64,000 nt of DNA from Typhlomys cinereus. Taxonomy: Eukaryota; Chordata; Mammalia; Rodentia; Platacanthomyidae. The notes beneath the pieces are model-generated. The model ran no database searches. It worked only from the letters and a program-made list of their open reading frames with translations, and was not told the origin of the DNA. Both the position numbers and the translations under genes were made by a program. The DNA lies in the NCBI GenBank assembly GCA_023101885.1, contig JALPQD010000415.1, positions 928,520 through 992,519 of the forward strand, given 5' to 3'. Below are positions 11,701 through 22,796 of the stretch, in pieces (position 1 is the stretch's first letter; each line of letters opens with the position of its first letter).

Positions 11701-12766
11701 CCCACAATCATGGATTTCGAAGGGCAGGTAGTCACTTTCAGGCCATGTTAGGCTGCAAGTTCTGATTCAATCTAGCATGGGTGGGCTACAAAATTCTGTA
11801 TTTCTAATAAGCTCTCAGGGACCCCGAATAGAAGGATTAGATAAGCCAAGTGTTGCACATGTTATTATCTACAGGTCTCATAGATTTTTCCAGAAACCAG
11901 AGAGTTCTTTTTTTTTCCTAAGTCATAAACAGTTTTTTTCGTTGAACTAGTATTGGATGAAAACTGAAGTAGTTTTGTCTCTTTTTAGGCTTCTGAAACA
12001 CAAGAGAAGGCTAAAGATTTCTTTGCCATTATTCTAATTATAAATGTGATTTTTTTTTTAGAAACTTCTAATTTTTGGGTTCTAATTTGATATGTAAATC
12101 AGGCATGTACAGATGATATCAACTTCTGGCACTGTTGTGGTCCTTTATATTTAATTGAGAAAAACCCTATTCCAAAATGCTTGCTGTTGACCTCTTTAAT
12201 AATCTGAGGAAAATTAGCAATTACAGATAGATGCCAGGGAGGAAGGAAAAACAACCAGGGTCCGTCTTTCACACTGTGTTCATGATCTTTACTGTATTTG
12301 CCATGTTCTTCACTGATCATCTCTTCTGAGAATGTCTGGACATTTCACCTATATATCCTTGAGCATTCTAAGATTGGTAATAAAGTGCCATTTTATATTG
12401 AGTTAGTTTTATTCAGACAGAAACTTATTAAAAAAAAATCTCCTTGTTTTCCAGGACAGCCCACCCATCCATCACCCACCCCCTTTGTATTCATTCCAAA
12501 GTGTGCATTTTTCACTAAAAGCTTACATTCTCACATCATAAAGCGCTTGCAGGAAAGCAGCTTGCTATGCTTCACCTGCGGGAATTTTGCATTTATACTG
12601 GTATCAAAATATTGCATTTCAAACATTGTCCCAAAGGAAGCCAAGGCAGGAGATAGGGTCCACATTGAGAGGACTACTAAGACAAGGGCTATGCTTTTGA
12701 CTGCTTACCAGGATGCTTTCACTAACCAGATTAATATAGAATAATGTCAAACTATATAATATGTGG
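8743..12766. other. Long unique AT-rich stretch, no gene seen
   Basis: About 4 kb without a repeat I can name. The part from about 10,740 to 11,380 is free of simple repeats and rich in TAAT/ATTA words, and may be conserved non-coding DNA. The longest open frame, 12,298-12,744 (148 codons), has no recognisable domain and no splice context, so I do not call it a gene. Confidence 0.45.
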
Positions 12767-13120
12767 ATTTGAGAGATGACTCTGGTGAAATCATGTACCT
12801 TGAAAGCTAAAGGCCCAGGATTTGCATCCCCAGAATCCATGTAAAAATGGCAGGAAGACATGGCCAAGTAGAGTTTTCAATTGCAACTCTGGGAGGCAGA
12901 GCCTGAGCATTCCCAGAGAAAGTCTGGAGCCAAACTACCTAAGTGTTCTCTAGGTTTAAACAGGAACCCAGATTCAAAAGAACAGGTCAGAAGAACAATC
13001 AAGGGTGATTCCTAATAGTATCCTTCAACCTATACGCACAGACACACATACAAATGCATACACATTTGCATGTGGACTTACTGACATACAAACATGCATC
13101 CACACATGTCTAGTAAGACA
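12767..13120 (+). repeat. ID/B4-type SINE, diverged
   Basis: The head GAGAGATGACTCTGG, followed by GCATCCCCAGAATCCATGT, and a CACACATACAAATGCATACAC tail fit an old plus-strand SINE of the same broad group as the others here. The middle seems to carry a short internal duplication or insertion near 12,900-13,000. Confidence 0.6.
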
Positions 13121-13319
13121 CACATGAAAAATGAAAAAAATGAAACTTCGACATGGAAGATGTGGGCTCCTGAAACTTACAAAACATGTGCATACATATA
13201 TTCTTATATAGGGGAACAGACTTTCTTATATCCCAATAAGAAAGCAATCCTTACAGTAGCAGCTTTGGGATCACTTGGCCAAGGAAATTTTCCCATTCCC
13301 TAATTTCAAGATTTACCAT

Positions 13320-13498
13320 CTCGACTGGTGAAATGGCTTCCTTGTAAGAGTTAAGACACCTGGGCATGGCTGCAAGAGTTTGATTCCCAGAAACCCACAT
13401 GGTAGAAGAAGAGAACACAACTTGTCTTTCTGAACTTTGCCCAAGTCCCATGGCATGCAGTTATTTCTCTCTCAAATAAATAAAATGTTTTCAAAAAA
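13320..13498 (+). repeat. B4-like SINE
   Basis: The segments GACTGGTGAAATGGCTTCCTT, GAGTTTGATTCCCAGAAACC, CACATGGTAGAAGAAGAGAA and a TCAAATAAATAAAATG tail follow the usual tRNA-head plus A-rich-tail order. The plus orientation is clear. Confidence 0.65.
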
Positions 13499-13959
13499 TT
13501 CGCAGCCTAATAGCATCCTGTAATTGGCCTTCATAGTGAAAACCACAGCTGTAATTATAGAAATACTCATGAAAGCATTCCTTTCCTCATCGTATTGTCA
13601 TGTGACTGCTATTTTGTGTGCTATCATTGCCATTCCTGGCCTACTGTCTCATGCAGTTAGCATTACTTTAGAGCCTAGCAAATGGGTTTACACTCACTAT
13701 CTCACAAAATAAATAGCAAGGGAAGCATGACAATTCTCATATTTATGTAGCTATCATAGGCTCCAGAAGCTTCGCATCAGAGAGGAACATTCTCCTGCCT
13801 ACAGGGCAGCTTGTTCGAACTGAGTTGCAGCATCCTTCCTAGCTACACTCTAAGCAGGCCCCAGGAAAGGTCTTCAATACTTCCAGTCCCTGCCAGTAGT
13901 CATATATGGCGGATGAGATAAAATCTAATTGCCATTCTTACAATGAACTCTATTCACAG
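13499..13959. other. Unique sequence, no gene seen
   Basis: No repeat or exon signal that I can support. The 62-codon frame at 13,524-13,712 has no recognisable features. Confidence 0.4.
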
Positions 13960-14185
13960 TGGCGTCGCTTTGTTCACTCGATATTCTTTGAGAGTTTGCT
14001 TCTACTTTGTTCATGCTGTTTCATTTATCTGAAATAGCTACTCTCCTCCAAACACACTCCATTTGTTGAAAACCTATTAATTCCTTAAGTCCTATCTGGA
14101 GCACCATCTTTTCTGTGAAGCCTTTTGAAATCCCCTTAATTAGATGAAATCTCTGATGACTGTAACCTCTGTGCACCTTGCAACA
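13960..14185 (+). repeat. LINE-2 (L2) 3' fragment
   Basis: The words TTTGTTCATGCTGTTTCATTT, CTATTAATTCCTTAAGTCC, GAGCACCATC and TTCTGTGAAGCCTTTTGAAAT follow the order of the L2 3' coding end (CTCATGCTGTTCC...CCTTCAAG...TGTGAAGCCTTCCCTGA). High divergence fits its age. Confidence 0.6.
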
Positions 14186-15949
14186 TAGTGATTCACAAGC
14201 TTGCCTTTAACTCTGGCTGAAATGGTCCTCCCAAAACGCAGGGAAAACTTACTCCACACCATAACTTCAACCTCTAAATGAATATGCATTGATTTCCTAC
14301 CATATGCCAACTCCCAAACTAAGGAGAGAGTCTAATGAAAGTGCAAGTCTTGCATCTGTCTTCACGGAGATCGCTGCATTATGGATATCAACCATGGTTT
14401 AAATAAACATTTGAACTACATCTGTGGGATCATGCAGCACATATTACGTGAGAAACACTTTCAAGGCTTTGCAATATGAAGAGAAGAAAGAAAGATATAA
14501 TCACTTCTGAATAACTGTGTATGTCCAGCCAAGATTCTGCAGTGGTTATGGTGACAATTCGATAAGAGACTTAAGAGATGACAACATTGTTCTGGGCGTA
14601 GAAGCTGTTCAGTCACTTCCATTTACATAGTTTACTCCAATTTTTCCCAACATAGCTTGTAAAATTGATGCTGTGAAAACAAACTCCATCTTCCTGCTTT
14701 GTTCGTTGTTTCTTTTTAAAGGTCTGCTACTCAAGTTTGCCTGGTTCGTGCACCCTATTCTTGATCATTGGCTGCCTTTCTAGATGGCAGTATACTTCCC
14801 GTTCAGTCCATGCATTTCTTGGCCTGTCTAATTAACTTTTCTGCAGATCCACCTTGCTTGTCCCATATCTCATAGTCATGATGCTATTTTTTGACAGGAA
14901 GGACAGCAATAAGTCATAGCAAGCAGAGGTTCGGGTCCTGCTAAAAGAGATCATTTTCCATCCATGAATGAAATTGCACAGGTTGAAGAAATTTGTCAAG
15001 AACCTAACTTCATCCTGTTTCTAGATGATGTGAATCTGCTAAAAGCATCATTCAAACCAAGGCAGAGGCAATAGGGTAGTACCATGAGAGTCTTCATCAG
15101 GGGATCAAGGACAAACTAGACTCCTCTTTTCAGAAAATGCCTCTAAAACTAACTCTACTTAAAGAATTAAATGATATAGAAAGCCAAATAATTAGCCTAA
15201 TCTTAAATTTTCAGAATGAGTATGTCAGTGGTGGTGAGCCAGACTAGAGAATGAGAGTAAGCTTTTAAGAACCCAAGGTAGTTTTCATTAGCCGAAAAGA
15301 ATTGCACCAACTGGAAAGCATTGTTGAAATCTAAGAGATGGTGATTTCTATATAAACATAAAGATACTCTCTGATCTCTTAGTTCAAAGGTACTCTGGAT
15401 TTAACCAAAGGGGTCCTGCTAAAACAAAAAACAGCAAAGCAAAGGCCACTCCTAGAGATCTATGATGTGACTCAGGACCCTGAACTGACTGCAGAGCACA
15501 TCTTTGAACCTGAAGAATAGACAGCAGTGCCAAAGGCCACCCACAGCCCATGCTTCAGCCCATGTGATTTGTTCTTGCTCTTGAAGGGTTAAATGTGAAA
15601 GACAGGCAGCTCTGTAGCAGTCTCCTGACCACAATTTTTCCATGAGAGAGTGTGGAATGAAATAAGAATAAAACTGCTGCTTTTTGCAAATGGATGATCA
15701 TTCCACACTCTTTTCCCTCTTACCCTTGCCTAACTCATTTTACAAAGAACAGAGGAAAGGTGATTTCTCATCCTCCAAGTACACAAAGCAGAAGCAAATT
15801 TAGCCTTCCGTCTTTCTTATTGGCTCCTTTCATTAGTTTGGTTTCCTTAGGCCAGAACAGTGCCAAACCCAGTCCTCTTTATTCTTTCCACCAACAGTTC
15901 ACTGACATTTCAGCATCCAACCATCCTAGTGCTTGTGTCTCTTCTCCCG
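14186..15949. other. Unique sequence, no gene seen
   Basis: No clear repeat. A possible L2/L3-like scrap near 14,280-14,390 is too weak to call. Short frames, including 15,694-16,014, show no recognisable domain. Confidence 0.4.
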
Positions 15950-16110
15950 CGGAAGAGCTGAGAAGGCCAACAGTGTCTGATCTCTCCGGGTGGGGAGGCA
16001 GGATGAAGCGGTAGACAACACGTCGAGATCACACAGCGAGCGAAGGCTTGCTGCAAGTCCTGATGTCTGATTCCATCCAAAGCCTTTTTGCTGGGACAGT
16101 GCGCTTCTTT
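15950..16110 (+). repeat. Probable MIR fragment
   Basis: GATCACACAGCGAGCGAAGG followed by AAGTCCTGATGTCTGATTCC and ATCCAAAGCC is the recognisable 3' half of MIR (GTCACACAGCTAGT...GTCTGACTCCAAAGCC). It reads in the plus orientation. Confidence 0.55.
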
Positions 16111-16732
16111 TGGAGCCTACGCTATAGCCAAATGATGTCTCTGCTCATGCTGCACTTTATTATCCAATATGAAATATGCCCTTCCCATCCATCCTTCACT
16201 CTCCATTCTATCTGAGCATGGGCTGGGTCTGCAATGACTTTCTCCATAGGCTTCCAGCTTCTGTGGTCTTCTTTCCCTTTGAGGGCCATTTTTTTCCTCT
16301 TCGTTTAAGATTCTGTATCATCTATCTTTGATCGAGGCACCTTTTCCTTTCTTCTCCCGAGTGTTTCTTCGCAGCAGTCCCCCAGGTTTATTATGTGAGA
16401 TGTTGGGCTTTCTTTTCTTTTTTACCACCAAGCCCTGGGCTTTTCTCTCACTCTTCTCTGCAGTGGCCATGTGCTCACGCTGTTTCTTTCATTTACGTTT
16501 CTTTTTCATTTCCACTCAATATTCTTTTCCATTCTCTATGATTCTAGATTGCATCACTCCGCCTTGATCCTTGCAAACTGCAAGAAAGATTTCTCTTCTC
16601 TAGTATTTCTAAGCTCTTCTTTATCCATGAGGGAGAAGGGAATGTTGATACCCTACTTACTAGTTTTACTGACTGCTCAGGCATGTAGCAAGGCTTTGTG
16701 TGAAGTCTTATTTCATCATATGTTTATCACAA
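16111..16732. other. Pyrimidine-biased unique sequence
   Basis: Roughly 600 bp with a strong T/C bias on the plus strand, especially 16,260-16,520. No repeat family or gene was identified. The open frames are leucine/phenylalanine-rich because of the base bias. Confidence 0.4.
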
Positions 16733-16945
16733 AGAGCTGAGGAGATGATGGCTCAGGAGTTAAAGCTTTTGCCTCATAAGGAAAAAGATCTGAGTTTGTT
16801 TCCCAGTACCCAAAAATGTGGGGGTAGCTTACACTTCAGGCTCTGGAAGGTGGAGTCTAGGAAATCCCAAAACAAAGCAATAAAGTATAACAATCCAGGT
16901 TGATTCCCAGTGCCACAATTGGTCTTTCACAGATACACATAGTAC

Positions 16946-16979
<34 letters not shown>

Positions 16980-17050
16980 GCACACGTAAACACACATATA
17001 AGTAAACGCACACACAAGTAAGCACACAAACTCACACACTCATTACTATA
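16733..17050 (+). repeat. ID-headed SINE with (CA)n tail
   Basis: The head is GAGCTGAGGAGATGATGGCTC with AGGAGTTAAAGCTTTTGCC, followed by a CTCTGGAAGGTGGAGTCTAG body. A CA-rich tail follows, with a pure run at about 16,947-16,977. It is older than the copy at 8072, judging by eye. Confidence 0.75.
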
Positions 17051-18151
17051 TGCATCACATCTGTGACCTAATAAAAATGAATCAGCATTTTTTTAATAAA
17101 ATTTCATTGAAGTTCAAACTTAAGAGTCAGGGGAACAACAAGAGAAGAGGAAAAAAGATTCACAGCTGGAACACACGCTCAAAAAAAAAAAAGCCCAAAA
17201 TATATTTCTCAAAAGCATTTCCGAAGGAGAATCAGATTAATCAGATTTAATTAATATATTAAATTGTAGAAGAACAAGTTTAATCAAATTTTTTTATAAA
17301 AAGAACGTTTTGTTCTAGGTCAGCAAAATTATACCAAGCTGCTTCTTAAATCTGAAAAGTAATTGTCTGGAGACTGATATCAAACTAAAAAAAAGGATAC
17401 ATTTACATTAAAACTACAATTTCTATAAAAAAATTTAAACAAAGATAAATCTCAAGCTATGTCACATTAGAGTGTTTCAGCTTTTAGGAAATGAACTACT
17501 GAATGAATTGTGAAGCCGAATTCTTCTCCTGGGTTTCCCACCCATCACAATGACATATAACCTGCTTAAGATGACTTATCTGTCACTATCAGCTGGCCAG
17601 TAAATAGCACACGAAACACAGTGGTTTGTCCAACATGCATTATATCCTTCAGGCTGATATGACTTTAGTACAGTGGTCTTTGTTAGATGCACAGCTTAGG
17701 AAACAGAGGAATCAGGAAAAGTGTCAGTGCAATGCATCAAAGCAACACAAGATGGCACTGTCACACAGACCAGCATCTCCACAGCCAGGCGCCTGCTATG
17801 CTATGTAGAAAGGAACTCGGGGAAGAAAAATGATCAAGCTTTGTAAGGGTCACCAAGGCATGAACAATACCTGAAAATACTTGGTTTTGTTTTCAGTATT
17901 TGTTGCCAGTATTTCTCTGAATGCACTTTGAGTCCCTCTCAACTTTCTTTCTCCTTCCCAACATTTTGGGTAACACAGGGCTCCAAACTAAGCTACTATC
18001 ATTGCCTAGAACATTATTAGTCCTTTATGCTTGTTCATTTCTGGTCTTTTAGGCACCTTTGAAAGTTAATTGGAACATTACCTCAACTTGTACATTATCT
18101 CTAGCCTGACCTTGAGGAAATCAGTTTCTATCCATTCCCTAAATTCAGCAT
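17051..18151. other. Unique AT-rich sequence, no gene seen
   Basis: Contains A-rich runs and an AT palindrome-like patch near 17,245-17,262. I see no gene or nameable repeat. Confidence 0.4.
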
Positions 18152-18720
18152 GGGGTATTAGTTTCCTCTTGCTGCTATAACAAATAATGAGAACAACTTG
18201 AACAACAAAGCTGTATTTACTGCAAGTGAAAAGGCTGCCTTGGCAAAGTCACCTGGCCAAGAGTAAGAGGCAGGTTGCGTGTGGATGGTTTTCTGAAGGC
18301 ATCATTGTTCTGAGAAGAATGTGTTGCTTTGCCCTTGGCAGCTCCAGTTATTAGAAGAAGCTACACTTTTCCTGGACCAGGACCCCTTCTCTCCAGGTCT
18401 TCAGAGCCGCAATTACTAGCCACATCCTCCTGTGGCGCAATCTCTCTGGATTTACTTGTCTACTCTCCTGTATTTCTAGGACTTCTTGTAAACTACATTG
18501 GGCTTACAAAAGTAATCCAGAAGAATCTCCTTTCTTGAAGTCATCTGATGAGTAGCTCTAACTGTGCTGCACATCCAACTTTATATATAGCCTTTGCCTC
18601 TCTACCTAACCTGCTTAACAGGAGGCAAGGATTTGCCCCTGCACATTGGCACGGGAGTGGTATCATTCTCTTTATCACACATGGAATCCAAATGTATTCT
18701 AGCCATGCAAGTAGAAAACT
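18152..18720 (-). repeat. MaLR/MLT1-type LTR, minus strand
   Basis: The left edge reads GGTATTAGTTTCCTCTTGCTG followed by CTATAACAAATAA. This is the complement of the MLT1-like 3' terminus (...CAGCAGCAATAGGAAACTAATAC). Further right, ACATTGGGCTTACA, GTAATCCAGAAGAATCTCC and a CAGGAGGCAAGGATT-like segment appear in the order expected for this ancient ERVL-MaLR LTR. Boundaries are approximate and no target duplication is visible. Confidence 0.65.
18494..18697. repeat. Local direct repeat, copy A
   Basis: This part of the MaLR LTR is repeated in the same orientation at 19,414-19,603. Shared words include AAGTAATCCAG, AGCCTTTGCCTCTCT, GGATTTGCCCCTGCACATT, GGGAGTGGTAT and TTTATCACACATGGAAT. Copy B lacks a few bases around the middle. 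Confidence 0.85.
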
Positions 18721-18957
18721 TATTGTAGGGAAAAAGGTAATGGATTTTGAATAAAAGCCATGATTTATGACAAAATAATTAATCTAGTTTTTTTTTGTGG
18801 TACTGCTCGCACATGTTGGAACCCATACCTCCATTCCACCAGCTCTATGTGACCCTCAAATAAACATCAGTACCCATCTCTTTTCTGGTTCCTCATTGTG
18901 GCACCAAGGTGTCACTCTTCTCTTAGACAAGTTGCTGCATCACACATTGTACCAAGT

Positions 18958-19115
18958 AAATAAAGGTGTCGACCTGGTGATTGATTATTGAGCTTTTAGG
19001 CACACCTGTGTATGATTACAGACTCAAGGCAAGATTTCTGCAAGCCTGTGGGAGATTCTCCAGTTTAAGGAGACCGAGAAGACACAGTCCATGATGGGAG
19101 GTTGGCAATCAGTTT
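18958..19115 (+). repeat. Possible CAGCAA-repeat 5' fragment
   Basis: GTGTCGACCTGGTGATTGA, then GGCACACCTGTG, GCCTGTGGGAGATTCTCC and a GAGAAGAC...CCATGATGG segment resemble the 5' half of the mid-size rodent repeat seen elsewhere in the window. The 3' half with the AATAAA signal is absent. Confidence 0.35.
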
Positions 19116-19413
19116 TCAGAGATGGTTGAACAAAATTCAGTCCCACCAAAGTAAAGTATATTGTACTGTTTGATCAAAACTTATATGTAAGGGTAAGGAT
19201 AAAAAGAGACATAGGCTATCATAGGCAATTGTGAAAGTATTCAGACAATCTAAAGAAATGTATTCAGGATCAACTGGTGGGAAAACAATAAACCAACATA
19301 GCTATGAACATAACAAAATTACCTACCACCATCCATGCGTTTGTGAAAATACAAAAGTAGCATAATACAGAGAATACCTGCACTGTGTTCTCTGCTATTT
19401 AAGAACACTGAAA

Positions 19414-19603
19414 ACATTGGACTCATGAAAGTAATCCAGGAGAACTCCTTTCTTGAGGTCAGCTGATGAGCATTCCTAGCATGCAACCTTACATATAGCC
19501 TTTGCCTCTCTGCCTAACCTATTTAACAGGAGGCAGGGATTTGCCCCTGCACATTCGCATGGGAGTGGTATTATTCTTTTTATCACACATGGAATTCAAA
19601 TAT
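19414..19603. repeat. Local direct repeat, copy B
   Basis: Direct repeat of 18,494-18,697, offset by about 0.92 kb. The two copies look much more alike than expected for independent MLT1-age insertions. This suggests a later local duplication, or that they are the paired LTRs of one element; see findings. Confidence 0.85.
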
Positions 19604-20117
19604 CGGGTCCATTCTGATTTGAAGGTTGACATGGAATTACCTTTAAGGGGGACCCATGAAAGAGAGAGAAAGGAAGCTAAACAATGGCTTGTATCTAGTA
19701 GATTTGTTATGTGATAGGTGTGCATTTAACTGCAGTAAAAAAAAAAAATGACCAACTTTCCAAAGCAGTTCTACTTTTTTTACACTACTAATCAACTCAG
19801 TCTTGTTGATTGTTGGCTTCATCTCAGTTTTTAAAACTCAGAGGTTTCTGTTTTGGAAAATAAAAAAGGGTTAGATGATCTGACCACATTGTGCCCACGT
19901 GGCTGAAAATAACTAGAATGGTGATATGCTAGTCTTTTTTAAGAGGTGCAACCCTCTTTAGACTTCACTCGTCACCTCTAATGAACTCATCCATTTAGGA
20001 CCTACTGCTCTCCATATATATGAGTGTGTCTTGTCTTCTGTCTTTTGTCACTGTAACGTGCTGAAAATGGACCCCTGCGTATGTGTGCAATTGTATGATA
20101 ACTTGAGCTTTCAGATA
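19604..20117. other. Unique sequence, no gene seen
   Basis: Contains an A12 run at about 19,737-19,748. No other recognisable element. Confidence 0.4.
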
Positions 20118-20218
20118 TGAGTGCATGCATAATGTGTGTGCATGCATGCGTGTGTGCATGCGTGTGTGCGTGCACGTGTGTGCATGCGTGCATGTGTGTG
20201 TGTGTGTGCATGCATGCA

Positions 20219-20250
<32 letters not shown>
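20118..20250. repeat. Long TG/CA/CG alternating tract
   Basis: About 130 bp of nearly uninterrupted alternating purine/pyrimidine built from TGTG, TGCATG and GCGTGTGC units, ending in a pure (TG)n. Histidine/cysteine-rich frames on both strands are artefacts of the repeat. The sequence type is prone to left-handed (Z) DNA. Confidence 0.95.
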
Positions 20251-20253
<3 letters not shown>

Positions 20254-20969
20254 CATCCTGGTAGTTACTTTGGTAAAGATCATTTTAGAATCTCCTGTTT
20301 TTCCTGTTACTATACCTTCACTTGCCCCCAGAGAGAGGAGAGCGGCCATGCAAGGTCCTAACAGCAGAGACAGGGATTGTAATGGCTCAGAATGTGCCAT
20401 CAGCTTAATATGCTCTTATTTACTTAATTTAATTGTAATGCTATGAAGCACTGCCACAATGCCAACATTTTCTTTTTCTTTTCAAGGTGCCCCAGGCCCC
20501 TGAGGACAGAACCGAGCAGATGGAACCTTTCAGGCTTCAAGCACAGGAAGAGTTTGAAGTATGCTGTCTGCCCTTCATGTGAAGAGTCTGTCAGTTTTAA
20601 TTCTCCACCTTGTTTACTTTTCCACTGCACAAGAACTGAGGCTTGTTCTTAGCAGCACTGATTAAGTTGTCATTGGTCATTGGTTTTTAAGTTGGGAAAT
20701 AACACTTTCGAATTTCCCATATGAGTTTCACAAAATCAGATATTGGCATCAAGTATAAAATATTTACCTTGACAATAACAGGGGCTGCCCATAGTAAACT
20801 AAATGCTAGAAAGCATTACCTATATAGATACTAATGTAACAATTTAAAAAAACTAATCAACATACTTCTACCCCAAAGAATAGCTACTCCATTATTCTTT
20901 ATTCATGTGTGAATTCATTTTCATCTATTTTCTACTTCTCAAAAGATTTCAGTCTTACTGGTAACAGTT
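20251..20969. other. Unique sequence with one exon-like segment
   Basis: Mostly unremarkable unique DNA. A pyrimidine tract and AG at 20,468-20,486 precede a short open segment that I report only as a weak exon candidate (see findings). Confidence 0.4.
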
Positions 20970-20987
20970 CAAATTTATTAGGCACGG

Positions 20988-21295
20988 GAGCTGGAGAAGT
21001 GGCTCAGGGGTTAAGCCTCTGCCTTGCAGGCGAAATGTCCCGATTTCGGATCCTAGACACCACATATAGACGCTGGGCAGAAGCAGGGGCGGCTTGCGTT
21101 TCTGGTCCTGGTAGGGCGGAGCCTGTGAATCCCAGGGCAGAGTAAACAAGGAAGAGGTGGAGGCATCCATGGTGGTTCCCAAATTCGTCCGTGGTTCTAC
21201 ACACACATACATACACACATACATAAATACATACAAACCCGCATACATGCACAATGGAATAAATAAATAAATAAATAAATAAGTAAATAAGAGAA
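20988..21295 (+). repeat. Young ID-headed long SINE with TSD
   Basis: Same subfamily as 8072: head GAGCTGGAGAAGTGGCTCAGG, GGTTAAGCCTCTGCCTTGC, a GGTAGGGCGGAGCCTGTGAA body, a CACACATACATAC tail and a (TAAA)n end at about 21,260-21,290. Imperfect 18-bp flanks CAAATTTATTAGGCACGG (20,970-20,987) and CAAATTTATTAAGTACGG (21,296-21,313) mark the target-site duplication. Confidence 0.92.
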
Positions 21296-21313
21296 CAAAT
21301 TTATTAAGTACGG

Positions 21314-22579
21314 CATTTGACAGTCTTACACCACTACATGATATAGGCTTAATGAAAGCCTCCAGAGTAGAATGTCTTGGTCTTGGCAAACTCTGAGAAG
21401 TCGTGTGTTGTGGTCTGATTTTATACACCCCGGTCTTCTTCTGAGCTGAGAGTGTTTTTGTCCTGTTACAGAACTTAACTAGGACACTTGGCAAGATGGG
21501 TGTTTCAAATAAGAGGTAGGATGGTTTGGATTGGGAGTCTTGAATCTTTGTAGTAATTGGTATGTCTTCCAGGTCATTTGTAGCATCTAACATCCTATTA
21601 AACACAAGAATGTTTATCAGCTTTATTCATAGTATATGTGAACTTAACATCTACTATTTTCAAAGTGGTATACCCAGATGAAAAGCCCATAGCCACTGAA
21701 GAGGATGAAACTTTGCAACTGTTAACATTTGATTTGCAATTGCTAAATTTTTTTGTATTCAAATGCATATGTTGTTAAAATGTGCAAGACCATTTTTAAA
21801 GACTGCTTATAAAGAATTCTTGGTCCCTTAAAGTATTGGCATCACAGTATATGCATGGGAATGCAAAATTTCTACCCATGATTATCTCATGAAACATGAG
21901 CTTATCCACATAGTAGAAAGGTTGGAAGAATTAGTTGGAGAATGAAGTCTTCTTGTGGTACAACCAAGATTGCTAAGTGTTATCTGCGAATACTTTTGTG
22001 TAGTAGTGACAGAATAGAGTAGATGGAATAGAGATCATAGCTTAGCAAACCAAAAAGATAACTCTTCAGCTAGGCACAGAGGCTTGTCAATCCTTGACAT
22101 CTTATTTTAGTAAAGTTAGATATATCATTCTATTCTATTTGTCTATATTTGTTTATATGTTGTATTTTCAAAGGTATAATCACATGAGTATGTAGTTTTC
22201 ACATCTGTTGACCACTTGAAATAAATTTAGGCCTTTCACCCTCTTAAAAATTTTAAGTAAATAATAATCAGTTCAAATGCTCTGAAAATTCTTTCTTCAC
22301 ATGTGAATTTGCCTGTGATTCTGCATGCCTCGGTGCATTCTGTAGGACACTGTTGCAAGACTATTGGTCATAGACCCACTCCTCATGAAGTCAAGGAGAT
22401 TCCTGGAGGCTCTGTAACCTGGGAAGGTCACTCAGAATCACAACTCAGCAATGCTTGATCGCAAAGCTGTCCTCAAGGCACACAAAGATATAATAAAATT
22501 TTTACTTGATTGTTGTCATACTTTGAAATGTGTCTGCTGCAGTCTCGTGTTTGGTAAAGTCATAGAACCTTTAGGAGAT
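21314..22579. other. Unique AT-rich sequence, no gene seen
   Basis: No recognisable repeat or exon. A long minus-strand frame (20,955-21,605) runs through the SINE and is not a gene. Confidence 0.4.
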
Positions 22580-22796
22580 AGAAACTTTCTGGAAGAAGGC
22601 AGTCGCGGAGGATGGACTTTGAGGTACATAAGTCCCACCCTATTTCCAGAAGAGATGTGGGTGTAATATAGCCTGTTTCCAGCTTCTGCTTGTTTCCATG
22701 AAAGACTGTGTCTCCTGTCTGGAACCAAAAGCTGAATAAATCTCCTTTTCTCCCTCAAGTTTCTTGACTTTGGGGTTCTCTCACTGCAACAGTACA
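22580..22796 (+). repeat. CAGCAA repeat, 3' part
   Basis: Contains CTGTCTGGAACCAAAAGCTG, an AATAAA signal at 22,735-22,740, CTCCCTCAAGTTTCTTGACTT and a TCTCACTGCAACAGTAC end. These words mirror the minus-strand copy at 3836-4212. The 5' half is not clearly recognisable. Confidence 0.6.

Noticed and set aside
12298..12744. 148-codon open frame, the longest outside repeats and L1
   Set aside because: No recognisable domain, ordinary base composition, no acceptor/donor or promoter context; a frame of this length is expected by chance in 64 kb on six frames.
14280..14390. L2/L3-like words (TACCATATGCC ... CACGGAGATCGC)
   Set aside because: Too short and diverged to support an annotation.
14966..15077. 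37-codon ATG frame (MNEIAQVEEICQEPNF...)
   Set aside because: Short, no splice or promoter context, and no known relative.
20955..21605. 216-codon minus-strand frame
   Set aside because: It reads through the SINE at 20,988-21,295 and its TAAA tail; not a gene.
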